A DNA stretch of 39,573 nt, from contig JAJDZJ010000217.1 in NCBI GenBank assembly GCA_022824685.1, positions 1-39,573 of the forward strand. Reading direction: 5' to 3'. A model generated the notes under the pieces. It was not told the origin of the DNA, searched no databases, and saw only the letters and a program-made list of their open reading frames with translations. Both the position numbers and the translations under genes were made by a program. Below are positions 16,085-24,505 of this stretch, one piece after another. Source of the stretch: Caldilineaceae bacterium (GTDB lineage Bacteria > Chloroflexota > Anaerolineae > Caldilineales > Caldilineaceae). Position 1 is the first letter of the stretch; each line of letters starts with the position of its first letter.

Positions 16085-17581
16085 CTACCAGCCTCGCGGA
16101 ACCGGGAAGCACCGGAACTCCTGGGCCTGGGCGAATACATCCCAGATCTGCGCCATCTGCTCGACAATCCGCGTGGGCCGGCTCGCCATCTCAAATCCCC
16201 GGTGCTGACCCCGTACAACCCTGCGAGGCTCCCAGCCCGTCCCTTTGCAGTACTCATAGTAGTCCCGAAAACGCGTGAACTGAACGTCCATGCCGAAACT
16301 CTCCGGCTGGCGGCTCATCGGCGACATCGGGTCCAGCGTATGGCAGGGGTTGAGCATACGCAAAAGGTGATGGGGATAGGTCTTGCCGATCTGGTCAGCC
16401 AGTTGAAGCGTCTTCTTGAACGTCTGAGGCGTCTCCCCAGGCAGATTCAAGCTGAAGTAGATGAAGATCGGCACCTCATGCTTCTTGAGCGTCTCCAACA
16501 TCCGCAGGAAGCGTTCGTTCGTATAGAACTTGCCATTGGTTCGCCGCACCTCCTCGTCCCCCGATAGCGGCGAGATCGCGACCTCCGTATGGGCCAGGTC
16601 GGCCGCGGCGCACATCTCGTCGATAAAGTCGTTGGACGGGAGCTGGAAGAACTCATTGTAGATGCCGATCCGAATCTCCCTGTTCCGCAACTGCTGAAAA
16701 AACGCCCGCCACCATCTGGCGGGAAAGGTGGCGATGTCCAGCGAAAGATTGACCTGCTGGAAACCCTTCGCCGCCAAACGGGCCACATCTTCCACCACCG
16801 CCTCCGGCGAACGCATCACGTAGCCGTTGCGGCCGGCCAGCTCGCTGTGAGACTCCTTGCCGCCGCCGCAGTAGATGCAGTCGAACACGCATCCCCGCCC
16901 CACCGTCAGCCAGTGGCTGAGCAGCTTCGGCTTGCGCAACGTCATCAGCCCGGCCCCCGAATACTGCAGCGCCGCATACGCCCGTTCATTCGAAAGCCAG
17001 TCCATCGACACAAAGTCCAGGCTGTCCAGCGTGGCGGAGTCGGCAAAATAGAAGCCGAGATTCTGTTCCGGCCTCTGCGCGCCGCCTGGCCGGCGAATCA
17101 GATTGGGGATGTCATCGACTTGAGAGGACCCCTTCCCCACCACCTGCGTCGCAAGTTGACGCAGAGGCTCCTCAGCGTCTCCGCGCACCGCAAAATCAAC
17201 GTAGGGGAAGTCTGCCAAAATCTCCTCACCGTAATACGACGTCGTCAGACCGCCAATGACCACGGTGGTGTCGGGCAGCGTCTCTTTGACGGCTTGGGCG
17301 ACGGCAAGGGCCCCAAAGGAGTGTTCGTACCAGTGCAGGTCGATCAGCGCCATCTTGGGCGCGATGCGCTGGCTGCGCAGCCACTGGCGCAAGCTGAAGG
17401 TAGGGCGCTGCAGCAGTTCCACGGGCAGGTTCAGACCGCGGACGTTGTACCCTTCCGCCCGCAGCATGTTGACGAAACCGACCACGCCAACCGGAATGAA
17501 CGGATAGGGCGGACAGGACCGAAACTTGTCAAAGCGCGCTTCGACTTCCTGTTTCGCCGGATGAATATAGAGAATGTCCAT
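16085..17581 (-). CDS. B12-binding-domain radical SAM protein
   Basis: The 498-residue protein has an N-terminal Rossmann-like cobalamin-binding-type domain (about residues 1-150: PPYPFIPVGVVGFVNMLRAEGY, VVIGGLTTSYYGEEIL, DFAVRGDAEEPL). A radical SAM core follows, with Cys231-x3-Cys235-x2-Cys238 (GRGCVFDCIYCGGG) to hold the [4Fe-4S] cluster. The segment where cobalamin-binding proteins have DxHxxG reads DLHWYEHSFG at 81-90, so base-off B12 binding is uncertain. Such enzymes methylate unreactive carbons or do other radical rearrangements. It is the last gene of the ABC importer / PhyH operon, 42 bases after the PhyH gene. The substrate is unknown. Confidence 0.85.
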   Translation of the reverse strand: MDILYIHPAKQEVEARFDKFRSCPPYPFIPVGVVGFVNMLRAEGYNVRGLNLPVELLQRPTFSLRQWLRSQRIAPKMALIDLHWYEHSFGALAVAQAVKETLPDTTVVIGGLTTSYYGEEILADFPYVDFAVRGDAEEPLRQLATQVVGKGSSQVDDIPNLIRRPGGAQRPEQNLGFYFADSATLDSLDFVSMDWLSNERAYAALQYSGAGLMTLRKPKLLSHWLTVGRGCVFDCIYCGGGKESHSELAGRNGYVMRSPEAVVEDVARLAAKGFQQVNLSLDIATFPARWWRAFFQQLRNREIRIGIYNEFFQLPSNDFIDEMCAAADLAHTEVAISPLSGDEEVRRTNGKFYTNERFLRMLETLKKHEVPIFIYFSLNLPGETPQTFKKTLQLADQIGKTYPHHLLRMLNPCHTLDPMSPMSRQPESFGMDVQFTRFRDYYEYCKGTGWEPRRVVRGQHRGFEMASRPTRIVEQMAQIWDVFAQAQEFRCFPVPRGW

Positions 17582-17623
17582 TGCGTATGGTGTCGAAAAC
17601 CGGCGCAGGCGGGGACGCAGCCG

Positions 17624-18514
17624 TTAGCCGCCGCCGACCGGCGCCAGCATTCTGCCCCGCGGCGCGACCGGCTCGAGTATGGCCCGCCGCTCCGGTGTCA
17701 GCCGCCCGGCCAGCTCCGGTGACAACTGGTAGTTGAATCGGGTGCGCAAGTAACGGGGCGAGTAGCGGTAGATAACCGAGCGGCGGTATCCCGGGTTCGT
17801 GCGTTCAGCCGAGCCGTGCGTGATCGCGTCCGTGAAGAACACGGCGTCTCCGGCCTCCAGGTAAATCTCCTTCATCCCCAATGCCGTTCCGGCCGCCTCC
17901 CTTTCGTGGTGGGCCGCAACAATGCCCTTGCCATCCAACTCCAGGCGCGGATGAACCTCAGCCGCCTTGTGGCTGCCGGGCACCAGCACCGTAGGTCCGT
18001 CGCCGGGCCCAATGTCCTCCAACGCCATCAGCACATTGATCTGCCCGACCATCCACTCGCCGGTATTGTGCTGGCGAAAGGTGAGGTAGAAAAGCGGCGT
18101 ATGGCCGCCGCAGTGAATGTAAAGAAAGCCGCCCGGACCCCGCACATTGAGCAGGTTCTCATGGATTGAGACACCGTTGACCTCGTTAATATACCGGGCG
18201 GCAAGCGGGTACCAGGAGGGATGATCGATCAACCGCTCGAATACCGCCCCCCCTTCAACGATATTTTGGAAATTGACGCCGTCGTCCTTCCCGTAGCTGT
18301 GGATCTCCACATTGCCAATCCAATATTCGTCACCCGGATTCACGTCCAGTTGCGCTTCGCCCAGGATCGGCGGATTCTCCACAAGGGCCCAATGCTCGTC
18401 CACCCAGCCGTTCATCTCAGCCAGGTCATCCTTCGCGATTGCGCCTTTCAGTACCACATAGCCCTGAAGGTCGAAAAGGTAATCCAACTCTTTGTCTTCC
18501 TCTTTTGTCCGCAA
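17624..18514 (-). CDS. PhyH-family enzyme with an HxG (not HxD) metal motif
   Basis: The 296-residue protein has the PhyH fold signatures (DGPTVLVPGSHKAAE, DAITHGSAERTNPGYRRS). The first metal motif reads IHCGG (His134-Cys-Gly136), where ordinary members have HxD. The distal His is His233 and the 2-oxoglutarate Arg is 244 or 245. Losing the carboxylate ligand is the hallmark of non-haem iron halogenases, in which chloride takes its place. However, a sizeable group of bacterial PhyH relatives also has H-G-G-like motifs with no proven halogenation. It sits 84 bases after the second permease gene and 42 bases before the radical SAM gene. Confidence 0.8.
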   Translation of the reverse strand: MRTKEEDKELDYLFDLQGYVVLKGAIAKDDLAEMNGWVDEHWALVENPPILGEAQLDVNPGDEYWIGNVEIHSYGKDDGVNFQNIVEGGAVFERLIDHPSWYPLAARYINEVNGVSIHENLLNVRGPGGFLYIHCGGHTPLFYLTFRQHNTGEWMVGQINVLMALEDIGPGDGPTVLVPGSHKAAEVHPRLELDGKGIVAAHHEREAAGTALGMKEIYLEAGDAVFFTDAITHGSAERTNPGYRRSVIYRYSPRYLRTRFNYQLSPELAGRLTPERRAILEPVAPRGRMLAPVGGG

Positions 18515-18598
18515 TTTGCCATCCCTCTTTCTGTAACGGAAGCCGCGGCCCGCTTAGCCGAAGGCGCCTTTCGACCCGGCCTCCAATGTTGCCGCAAA

Positions 18599-19486
18599 CT
18601 ACCCTTTGACGCCTGATACGACGATGCCCTGTACAAAGTAACGTTGGGCAAAGAAGAACAAGATGATCGTCGGCATGACACCGAGAATCGAGGCCGCCAT
18701 CAGCGCCTGCATGTTATTGGTCATATGCCCTTCAAACAAACGAAGGCCGAGCGCCACCGTATAGTTGGGTACGCCCTGAATGTAGATGAGCGGATAGAGA
18801 AAGTCATTCCACTGGCTGGTCACCATGAAAATAATGACAACGCCCAGCGCGGGCAGGCTCAGCGGCATGTGAATGCGCCAGTAAAGGCCGATCGGATTGC
18901 AACCGTCAATCATGGCCGAGTCATCCAGTTCCCTGGGAATCGTCATGAAAAACTGGCGCATCAGGAAGACATAGAAGGCCGGCGCAAACCAGTTCGGAAT
19001 GATAAGAGGCCGGTATGTTCCGATCCAGTCAAGCTGTACGAAAAGCAGGTAGGTTGGCACCAGGCGAACGTGTTCCGGCAGGATCATCGTCGCCAGCACC
19101 ACCACGAACATGATGTCCCGCAGCGGGAAGCGGAGTCGCGCGAAACTGAATCCAACCACCGAAGAAGAGAGCGCCGCGCCGATCGCGCTGCCCGCCGCAA
19201 TGAATGTGCTGTTCAAGAAGAACCTGGCAAAAGGGAAAACCGCAAAGGGCGTCTTGAAATGATGCCACTCAAACCGTTCAGGCCACCATTCCGGCGGGAA
19301 GAGGTAGACCTGCGTTGTCGGCATGACCGAAGTGCGCAGCATCCAATAGAAGGGAATAGCGAAAATGACACCGCCCACGATTACCGCGCCGTAGAGCAGA
19401 ATGCGGTAGATCGCCTCGGTCAGCTTGCTGCTGCCAACATGCTCAACGCGGTGTACTGCAGGCCTCGTTTGGACAGTGGTTGCCAT
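18599..19486 (-). CDS. carbohydrate ABC transporter permease (MalG type)
   Basis: The 295-residue inner-membrane permease has six predicted hydrophobic segments. The cytoplasmic EAA-type loop (RELDDSAMIDGCNPIGLYWR) near residue 200 is where the ATPase subunit docks. It has the MalG-type C terminus ending FVQGIVVSGVKG. It forms the channel of a sugar-type importer together with the permease encoded upstream, 39 bases away. No ATP-binding subunit gene is in this operon, which is common for CUT1 importers that share one MsmK-like ATPase encoded elsewhere. Confidence 0.92.
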   Translation of the reverse strand: MATTVQTRPAVHRVEHVGSSKLTEAIYRILLYGAVIVGGVIFAIPFYWMLRTSVMPTTQVYLFPPEWWPERFEWHHFKTPFAVFPFARFFLNSTFIAAGSAIGAALSSSVVGFSFARLRFPLRDIMFVVVLATMILPEHVRLVPTYLLFVQLDWIGTYRPLIIPNWFAPAFYVFLMRQFFMTIPRELDDSAMIDGCNPIGLYWRIHMPLSLPALGVVIIFMVTSQWNDFLYPLIYIQGVPNYTVALGLRLFEGHMTNNMQALMAASILGVMPTIILFFFAQRYFVQGIVVSGVKG

Positions 19487-19525
19487 GCAAGTATCTCCTG
19501 CTTCAATTGCTCCCGTATCAACCGG

Positions 19526-20485
19526 CTAAACCCGCTCGTAATGCACCCAGGAAGACGCGCTCCGCAGAGCAAGAATGACGAATATTAGCACGATGACAAA
19601 TAAGAACCAGGCCTGGGCGGACGCGTAGCCGAAATAGAAGTACTGGAAGCCGGTGTTGTAGATGTGCAGCACCATCGTCAGCGTGGCATTGTTGGGGCCG
19701 CCGTCCGTCATCACCAGCGCCTGCGTAAACACCTGCCACGATATGATAATGTTAAGAACGACATTGAAGAAGATCGTCGGCGTGAGCAGAGGCAGCGTAA
19801 CCGCAAAAAATCGCCGGAAAGAACTCGCGCCGTCGATTTCGGCCGCCTCGTACAAAGACGTCGGAATCCCTCGCAACCCCGCCAAATAGATCAGCATGGC
19901 GCCGCCCGCGCCCCAAAAAGCCATGATGATCAACGACGGCAACGCCCACTCCTGGCTGAAAATCCAACGGGGGGGATCGATGCCGTATGGACGCAGAATC
20001 GGTCCCAGAATCGAGTTCAAAAGGCCAATGTCCGGCTGGTACAACCACTTCCACAACAGAGACACCGCGACGCCCGACACGACCGAAGGCAGGTAGTAGA
20101 CGGTGCGCCAGAAGCTCTGCAGCCGTATGCCCTGGTTCAGCATCACCGCAATCAACAGCGCCAGCGTGGTATTGATTGGCACGACCGTAAAGCTGAATAT
20201 CGCTGTATTGATCAACGCCTTGCGTACAAGACTGTCCCGCAGGACATTCTGATACCATTTTAAGCCGACAAAGGTCGTCTCACTCAGAAAGTCTGTGCGG
20301 TACATCCCGATAACGAGCGATGCCAGCATCGGCCCCACCGTAAAGACGATGAACCCGATGATCCAGGGTGACGCAAGCAGGTATCCGAACCACGCTTCTC
20401 GTGTGGTAGGTTTCATCGGCTTTCCGCTCCGCCCGAACCAGGACGAAAAGCCTCTCTGTGTTTGGCTTTCGCTGATGCTGGCCAT
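19526..20485 (-). CDS. carbohydrate ABC transporter permease (MalF/UgpA type)
   Basis: The 319-residue protein has six membrane segments and the EAA loop YEAAEIDGASSFRRFFAVT near residue 225. The N-terminal segment FGYLLASPWIIGFIVFTVGP is typical of the UgpA/MalF group. The ATG at 20485 follows AGGGAG by five bases and is preferred to a GTG at 20509. It pairs with the second permease, and the substrate-binding protein gene lies just upstream across a strong hairpin. The transported compound is probably a sugar or polyol derivative, but it is not identifiable from the permease. Confidence 0.92.
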   Translation of the reverse strand: MASISESQTQRGFSSWFGRSGKPMKPTTREAWFGYLLASPWIIGFIVFTVGPMLASLVIGMYRTDFLSETTFVGLKWYQNVLRDSLVRKALINTAIFSFTVVPINTTLALLIAVMLNQGIRLQSFWRTVYYLPSVVSGVAVSLLWKWLYQPDIGLLNSILGPILRPYGIDPPRWIFSQEWALPSLIIMAFWGAGGAMLIYLAGLRGIPTSLYEAAEIDGASSFRRFFAVTLPLLTPTIFFNVVLNIIISWQVFTQALVMTDGGPNNATLTMVLHIYNTGFQYFYFGYASAQAWFLFVIVLIFVILALRSASSWVHYERV

Positions 20486-20586
20486 ATGTCTCCCTGTTAA
20501 ACCAGTCACGCAGCCTGCGGCCCATCTGGCGCGAACCGCCGGTCGTCGTTTCTACTGAGTCGCAGACCCGATGGGTCAGGAATACA

Positions 20587-20616
20587 AAGGCGTGGGAGGC
20601 GACCCTCCCACGCCTT
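20587..20616 (-). terminator. strong hairpin between binding-protein and permease genes
   Basis: A perfect 13-bp stem (20587-20599 with 20604-20616, four-base loop) starts 12 bases past the binding-protein stop. In the transcript it is followed by only a short, broken U run (UGUAUU), so it should act as a leaky terminator or an RNase-resistant 3' end. Either would make much more binding protein than permease. A second small hairpin, GACCC/GGGTC, lies at 20565-20577. Confidence 0.75.
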
Positions 20617-20628
20617 CAGATCGATCGC

Positions 20629-22044
20629 CTAACTGAGCTTGTCCAGCTCTGCGCCCAGGTCTTCAACGTTGATCTCGCCCCGGTTGAATCGGGTCGCCAC
20701 GTCGGCGTGTTCGACGATCAGGTCAACCGGCTGCTCACCCAGCAACATGACCAGGTCGAAGGCGGGCGACAGGATCTGATTCTTCGAGATCAGGTCCTCA
20801 GCAAACATCTCCTCCGGTCCGCCAATGTCCTGGCCGACCGAGTTGGTGAACACATCCAGGTTGATCTCTTCAAACTTCTCATTGGCCGCGCGCATGATGC
20901 TCGCATACTCTGGCAGCAGGCTCTTGCGTGAAGGCTGCTTCTGCGCCCAGGTGATGTACAGCCGGCCGTACAGCGGGCTCGTCAGCCATTTCATCAGTTC
21001 CCAGGATTCATCCGGGTGGACCGTGCCCTTCCAGACCATCGTACCGTCTACCGACTGGTGCGTCGTATGGCCGGCGGGGCCGTCCGGCATCGGGGCCACG
21101 TCCCAGCGGAACGTCGCGCCGTCGGCCTGAACGCCAAGATTCCACGGGCCAATCTCCATCAGCGCAATGCGCTGGCCCAGGAAGAGCTCCACCACACCCA
21201 TGCCAATGTCGGCGCCGTAGGCGAACAGCGGCTCATCGTGAATGATGCCGCGCATCCATTGCAGCGCTTCGTACGCTTCCGGGCTGTCCAACCCGCAGTG
21301 CGTGTTGTCTTCCTGGTCCACCATGTTGGCGCCAAAGCCGCGCAGCCAGTACTGGGTCAGCCAGTTGGCGTTCAAACCGTAGTTGGACGTGCCCCAGATC
21401 TGCGGCTGGCCGTCGGCATCGGCAAACTGGCGCAGGAGATTGGTGTAATCCTCCCAGTTCCAGGCGCCCCACTCCTGCGGCGGGTACTCAATGCCCTTGG
21501 CGTCGAACATGTCCTTGTTGTAATAGATTACCTGCGTGCCGGTGAATCGCGGCATCAGGTGAATGTCTCCGTCCAACGTCCACGGATCGAACTGCGCTTC
21601 GTAGTAGTCGTCCAGGTTGACTTCCTCTGCATCCCGGTCAATGTAGGGCTGCAAGCTCAGGGTCTCACCCTTCTGCATGAAGAAGGTGGAGCTGGAGCAG
21701 CACCACTCGGTCAGATCGGGGGCATTGCCGGCAACCATCGCGCTCAGAGCGCCCTCGCGCCGGTTGGCGCCGCCCGGATCGGGCAGGAATTCAACCTCAA
21801 CGTTTGGATTGGCTTCCTGGAACTGCGGATAAAACTCTTTCCACAGCTCGGCAATGCCTGCCGCCCGCTCCGGCTCACGCGACTGGTAACGCAGCGAAAC
21901 CGTCTCCGCCATGGCCTCGCCGTCTCCCCCGCTGTCTGCAGCCGGCGCCGCCGGCGCCGCGCACGCAGCGATGAAAGCGGTTGCGCCTACAGCAGAAGTC
22001 ATCCGCAAGAACTGGCGTCGGGTTACATTGTGCTTCTCTTGCAT
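20629..22044 (-). CDS. Tat-exported lipoprotein, extracellular sugar-binding protein of an ABC importer
   Basis: The 471-residue product starts with a twin-arginine signal (VTRRQFLRM, Arg9-Arg10) followed by a hydrophobic stretch and a lipobox ending at Cys28 (FIAAC). It is therefore folded in the cytoplasm, exported by Tat and anchored by lipid outside. The mature part is a family 1 extracellular binding protein (ELWKEFYPQFQEANPNVEVEFLP, YYNKDMFDAKGIEYP, LMKWLTSPLYGRLY). I chose ATG 22044 because AAGGAG is 10 bases before it, whereas the upstream ATG at 22053 has only one base of spacing. It delivers a carbohydrate-like ligand to the two permeases. Confidence 0.92.
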   Translation of the reverse strand: MQEKHNVTRRQFLRMTSAVGATAFIAACAAPAAPAADSGGDGEAMAETVSLRYQSREPERAAGIAELWKEFYPQFQEANPNVEVEFLPDPGGANRREGALSAMVAGNAPDLTEWCCSSSTFFMQKGETLSLQPYIDRDAEEVNLDDYYEAQFDPWTLDGDIHLMPRFTGTQVIYYNKDMFDAKGIEYPPQEWGAWNWEDYTNLLRQFADADGQPQIWGTSNYGLNANWLTQYWLRGFGANMVDQEDNTHCGLDSPEAYEALQWMRGIIHDEPLFAYGADIGMGVVELFLGQRIALMEIGPWNLGVQADGATFRWDVAPMPDGPAGHTTHQSVDGTMVWKGTVHPDESWELMKWLTSPLYGRLYITWAQKQPSRKSLLPEYASIMRAANEKFEEINLDVFTNSVGQDIGGPEEMFAEDLISKNQILSPAFDLVMLLGEQPVDLIVEHADVATRFNRGEINVEDLGAELDKLS

Positions 22045-22271
22045 GGTCTGCATTCTCCTTGATCGTAGTGGATAAGGGTTGTCTACTGCTTACAGTGAAT
22101 CAGCTCGCGGCTGCAGTGAGAGAGGCCCTGACGTTTCTGCAGGCCGCTGATTGAAGACTGAAATTGGCCGAGCGCGCACGGGCCGCTCGTCGATACTATG
22201 GAGGTCCTGGCGGTGGCCCCGCCAATCTTGCCTGATCTATGCCAATCGAAACGCGCGGGGGATTTTCGCTG

Positions 22272-22290
22272 TTTGCATTCACGATGCAAA
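22272..22290. promoter_or_regulatory. palindromic operator at the transcription start of the importer operon
   Basis: TTTGCAT-TCACG-ATGCAAA is a perfect inverted repeat of 7-base arms around five bases. It covers roughly +3 to +21 of the predicted transcript from the adjacent promoter, a position expected for a repressor. The A/T-rich arms resemble LacI-type sugar-regulator sites, but no such regulator gene is in the window. Confidence 0.6.
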
Positions 22291-22299
22291 AGCGCAGAA

Positions 22300-22328
22300 A
22301 GTATAACAGGCCGCGCTGCATTTTCCAA
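22300..22328 (-). promoter_or_regulatory. sigma70-like promoter of the importer/PhyH/radical SAM operon
   Basis: On the minus strand TTGGAA (22328-22323) and TATACT (22305-22300) are separated by 17 bases. The start would be near 22293, leaving a leader of about 250 bases before the ATG at 22044. The rest of the leader (22045-22271) shows no gene and no riboswitch I recognise. Confidence 0.6.
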
Positions 22329-22403
22329 ATTACAAGGAATTACGAGTTTCGCCAGGAAACTCTCTTTGCCGGCACATCCTTCGCTCTATTTCAAAGGCCG
22401 CGG

Positions 22404-23267
22404 CTAGGCCAGCACGAACCGCTCCAGCGCAACCGCCGCGCCGTCCTCCTCCAATGTCGGCGCAACCCAGTCGGACTCAGCGCGGACAACCGCCTCGGCC
22501 TGCCCCATGCACACCGCCAGCCCTGCTTCCCGCAACATGGGAAGATCATTCTCGTTGTCCCCAATGGCCAGAACGCGTTCGGGATCGATGCCCAGCCTCT
22601 CAGTCAACCACAAAAGACCGTGCCCCTTGTTGGCCGTCGGAGCCGTCCCCTCGACCAGATACCGGTGAGACCGGCTCATATGCACGCCGCCCCCAAAGCG
22701 CTGCTGGAGCGCGCCTGTCTGGTCCGGTTCCAATGTATGGTCATTGACCGTGATGAACTTCAGAGGGCGGGCCCCCGGTTCGGAAACAACCTCCGCCAGG
22801 CTCTCGCAAATCTCCCTCGGGCTGCCGAACCAGTGGTCATAGGCTGCGCTGTCCCAGCCCTCCCAGCCGCTGCTGCCGTTGCCTGCCCCCGGCGCGTTCT
22901 GGACCAGGCGCGTCCGGGCCCCGGACCTGTTGAGATAGAAGACGGTCGTACGCGCCTCCCCGTCCGCCCAGGATGCCACTCGCAGCGCGGCCTCCCGCCC
23001 GATCAGCGCCTCGTACAACACCTCCCCTGAGACCGGATCGCCGATTACCGCCCCCTGCGCGGTGATCACAGGAAGAGTAATGCCCAAGTCCGGCGCAACC
23101 GCACGCACAAAATCGAAGATCCGTCCGGTGGCTACAGTCACCGGCGTGCCCGCCTCCTGAACAGCCGCGATCGCACGCCGCACGCGCGGCGAAAATCCGC
23201 CCGCAATCTTCCTGCCATAGATGGTGCCGTCCATGTCCAGGACGACCAACTCGATCCGGCTCTGCAT
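22404..23267 (-). CDS. HAD-superfamily Cof-type phosphatase
   Basis: The 287-residue protein has the HAD nucleophile motif VVLDMDGTIYG (Asp11, Asp13) and motif IV IGDNENDLPMLREAG near residue 216. Between them is a large C2-type cap (Cof/YbjI group), with the family segment ANKGHGLLWL. Cof-type enzymes remove phosphate from sugar phosphates, nucleotides or cofactors; the substrate here is not predictable. It lies 176 bases downstream of prmC and ends about 75 bases before the importer promoter, so it may be a separate unit. Confidence 0.87.
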   Translation of the reverse strand: MQSRIELVVLDMDGTIYGRKIAGGFSPRVRRAIAAVQEAGTPVTVATGRIFDFVRAVAPDLGITLPVITAQGAVIGDPVSGEVLYEALIGREAALRVASWADGEARTTVFYLNRSGARTRLVQNAPGAGNGSSGWEGWDSAAYDHWFGSPREICESLAEVVSEPGARPLKFITVNDHTLEPDQTGALQQRFGGGVHMSRSHRYLVEGTAPTANKGHGLLWLTERLGIDPERVLAIGDNENDLPMLREAGLAVCMGQAEAVVRAESDWVAPTLEEDGAAVALERFVLA

Positions 23268-23443
23268 CTTTTCGCTTTCCAGGGAATTATGGGGTTTCAG
23301 CCTGTCTTTGGGGTCGGATCCCGGTTAAACGAACCCCCGAACAGGAATCCAGGGTGTTGCAGCCTACGGGAACAGCGCCGTCATCGCGGCAATTGTTCTT
23401 CGCCCGCGAAGTCCACTGCTGTGGATTCAGCGGACGCGCAGGT

Positions 23444-24502
23444 TCAGAATTCCAAAGTCACCGTCCTCACGAGCCCGCTGTAATCCCGCCGCAGCCCAAC
23501 GTAGGAAGGCTTCGGACTCAGCTGCTGCGCCATCTTCTGAACAACCTCCCCTTGCCGGGGCGAGATCTCAAGCAGCACCGCGCCCCTTGGCTGCAACCGG
23601 GACGGCAGCTGCGCCAGCAAACGCTCAATCAGATCCAACCCCTCGGCGCCTGCCTGCAGTGCCACCCTGGGCTCGAAATCCCGAACGTCTGATTGTAGCC
23701 CGGAATACTCCTCGTCGGCGATATAGGGAAGGTTGGCCACAATCACGTCAGCCGGTTCCGGCAAAGGGCTCAACAGATCCCCTTCCAGGAACAGCGGGCC
23801 GCCTTCCGCCGCAAGACGCCTCCTGTTCTCCTCCGCCACCACCAGCGCGTCGCGGCTGATGTCGATTCCATACACCTTCGCCTCAGGCGCGTGTACCGCC
23901 ACAGTGATGGCAATCGCGCCGCTCCCGGTGCCGACGTCTGCCACTACCACGGGCCGGCCATGTCGGTCACTGATCTGCGCCAGGGCAAGATCGACCAGCA
24001 ACTCCGTCTCAGGCCGCGGAATGAGCACACGCGGGTCCACGGCAAATTCCAGTCCGTAAAACTCCTTGCGGCCCAGCAGATACGCCACCGGCTCCCGCCT
24101 CCTCCGCCGCGTGATCAGGTCCGCGTAGCGGCGGCAGTCCTCATCGCTGAGTTCATGCTCGTGATGCGCAAAGAGCCAGCTTCGATTCTTCCTCAAGACA
24201 TGCGCCAGGAGCACCTGCGAATCCAGCCGCGCCGTTTCGCTCCCCGAATCGCTTAGACGCTGCGCCGCCGAGACCAGCGCGCGGCCAACAGGAGTCCCCT
24301 TCGTAAGACTCCAATGAAACGGGTCGTGCCGCAAACCGGACCGTTCCCCTCGCCCGGCTGCCCCACCGTTCAACCGGCCGTCCCGTTCGCCGTCTGCCCT
24401 GTCTCGGACATCCGAAGGGTCGAGCCGTCCATTTTCCTGCTCTGAATTCGAGCCCTGCGCGAACTCAGTCTGTTCCGGGTAACGCTTCTTTGATTCAAAC
24501 AT
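23444..24502 (-). CDS. prmC: peptide chain release factor N5-glutamine methyltransferase (PrmC)
   Basis: The 352-residue enzyme methylates the Gln of the GGQ motif in release factors and is encoded directly after its substrate gene prfA (three bases apart). The catalytic domain shows RREPVAYLLGRKEFYGLEF, VLIPRPETE, the SAM site VADVGTGSGAIAI and the substrate-binding motif as NLPYI. The classical form is NPPY, so the second residue is changed, though NLPY occurs in some lineages. About 65 N-terminal residues are a charged, low-complexity extension rich in Asp, Arg and Gly that ordinary PrmC (about 280 residues) lacks. No good internal start was found. Confidence 0.92.
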   Translation of the reverse strand: MFESKKRYPEQTEFAQGSNSEQENGRLDPSDVRDRADGERDGRLNGGAAGRGERSGLRHDPFHWSLTKGTPVGRALVSAAQRLSDSGSETARLDSQVLLAHVLRKNRSWLFAHHEHELSDEDCRRYADLITRRRRREPVAYLLGRKEFYGLEFAVDPRVLIPRPETELLVDLALAQISDRHGRPVVVADVGTGSGAIAITVAVHAPEAKVYGIDISRDALVVAEENRRRLAAEGGPLFLEGDLLSPLPEPADVIVANLPYIADEEYSGLQSDVRDFEPRVALQAGAEGLDLIERLLAQLPSRLQPRGAVLLEISPRQGEVVQKMAQQLSPKPSYVGLRRDYSGLVRTVTLEF

Positions 24503-24505
24503 GCT

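Noticed and set aside
23268..23443. tRNA-like T-arm (GGTTCAGAATTCC) in the gap after prmC
   Set aside because: No matching acceptor, D-arm or anticodon arm could be drawn around it.
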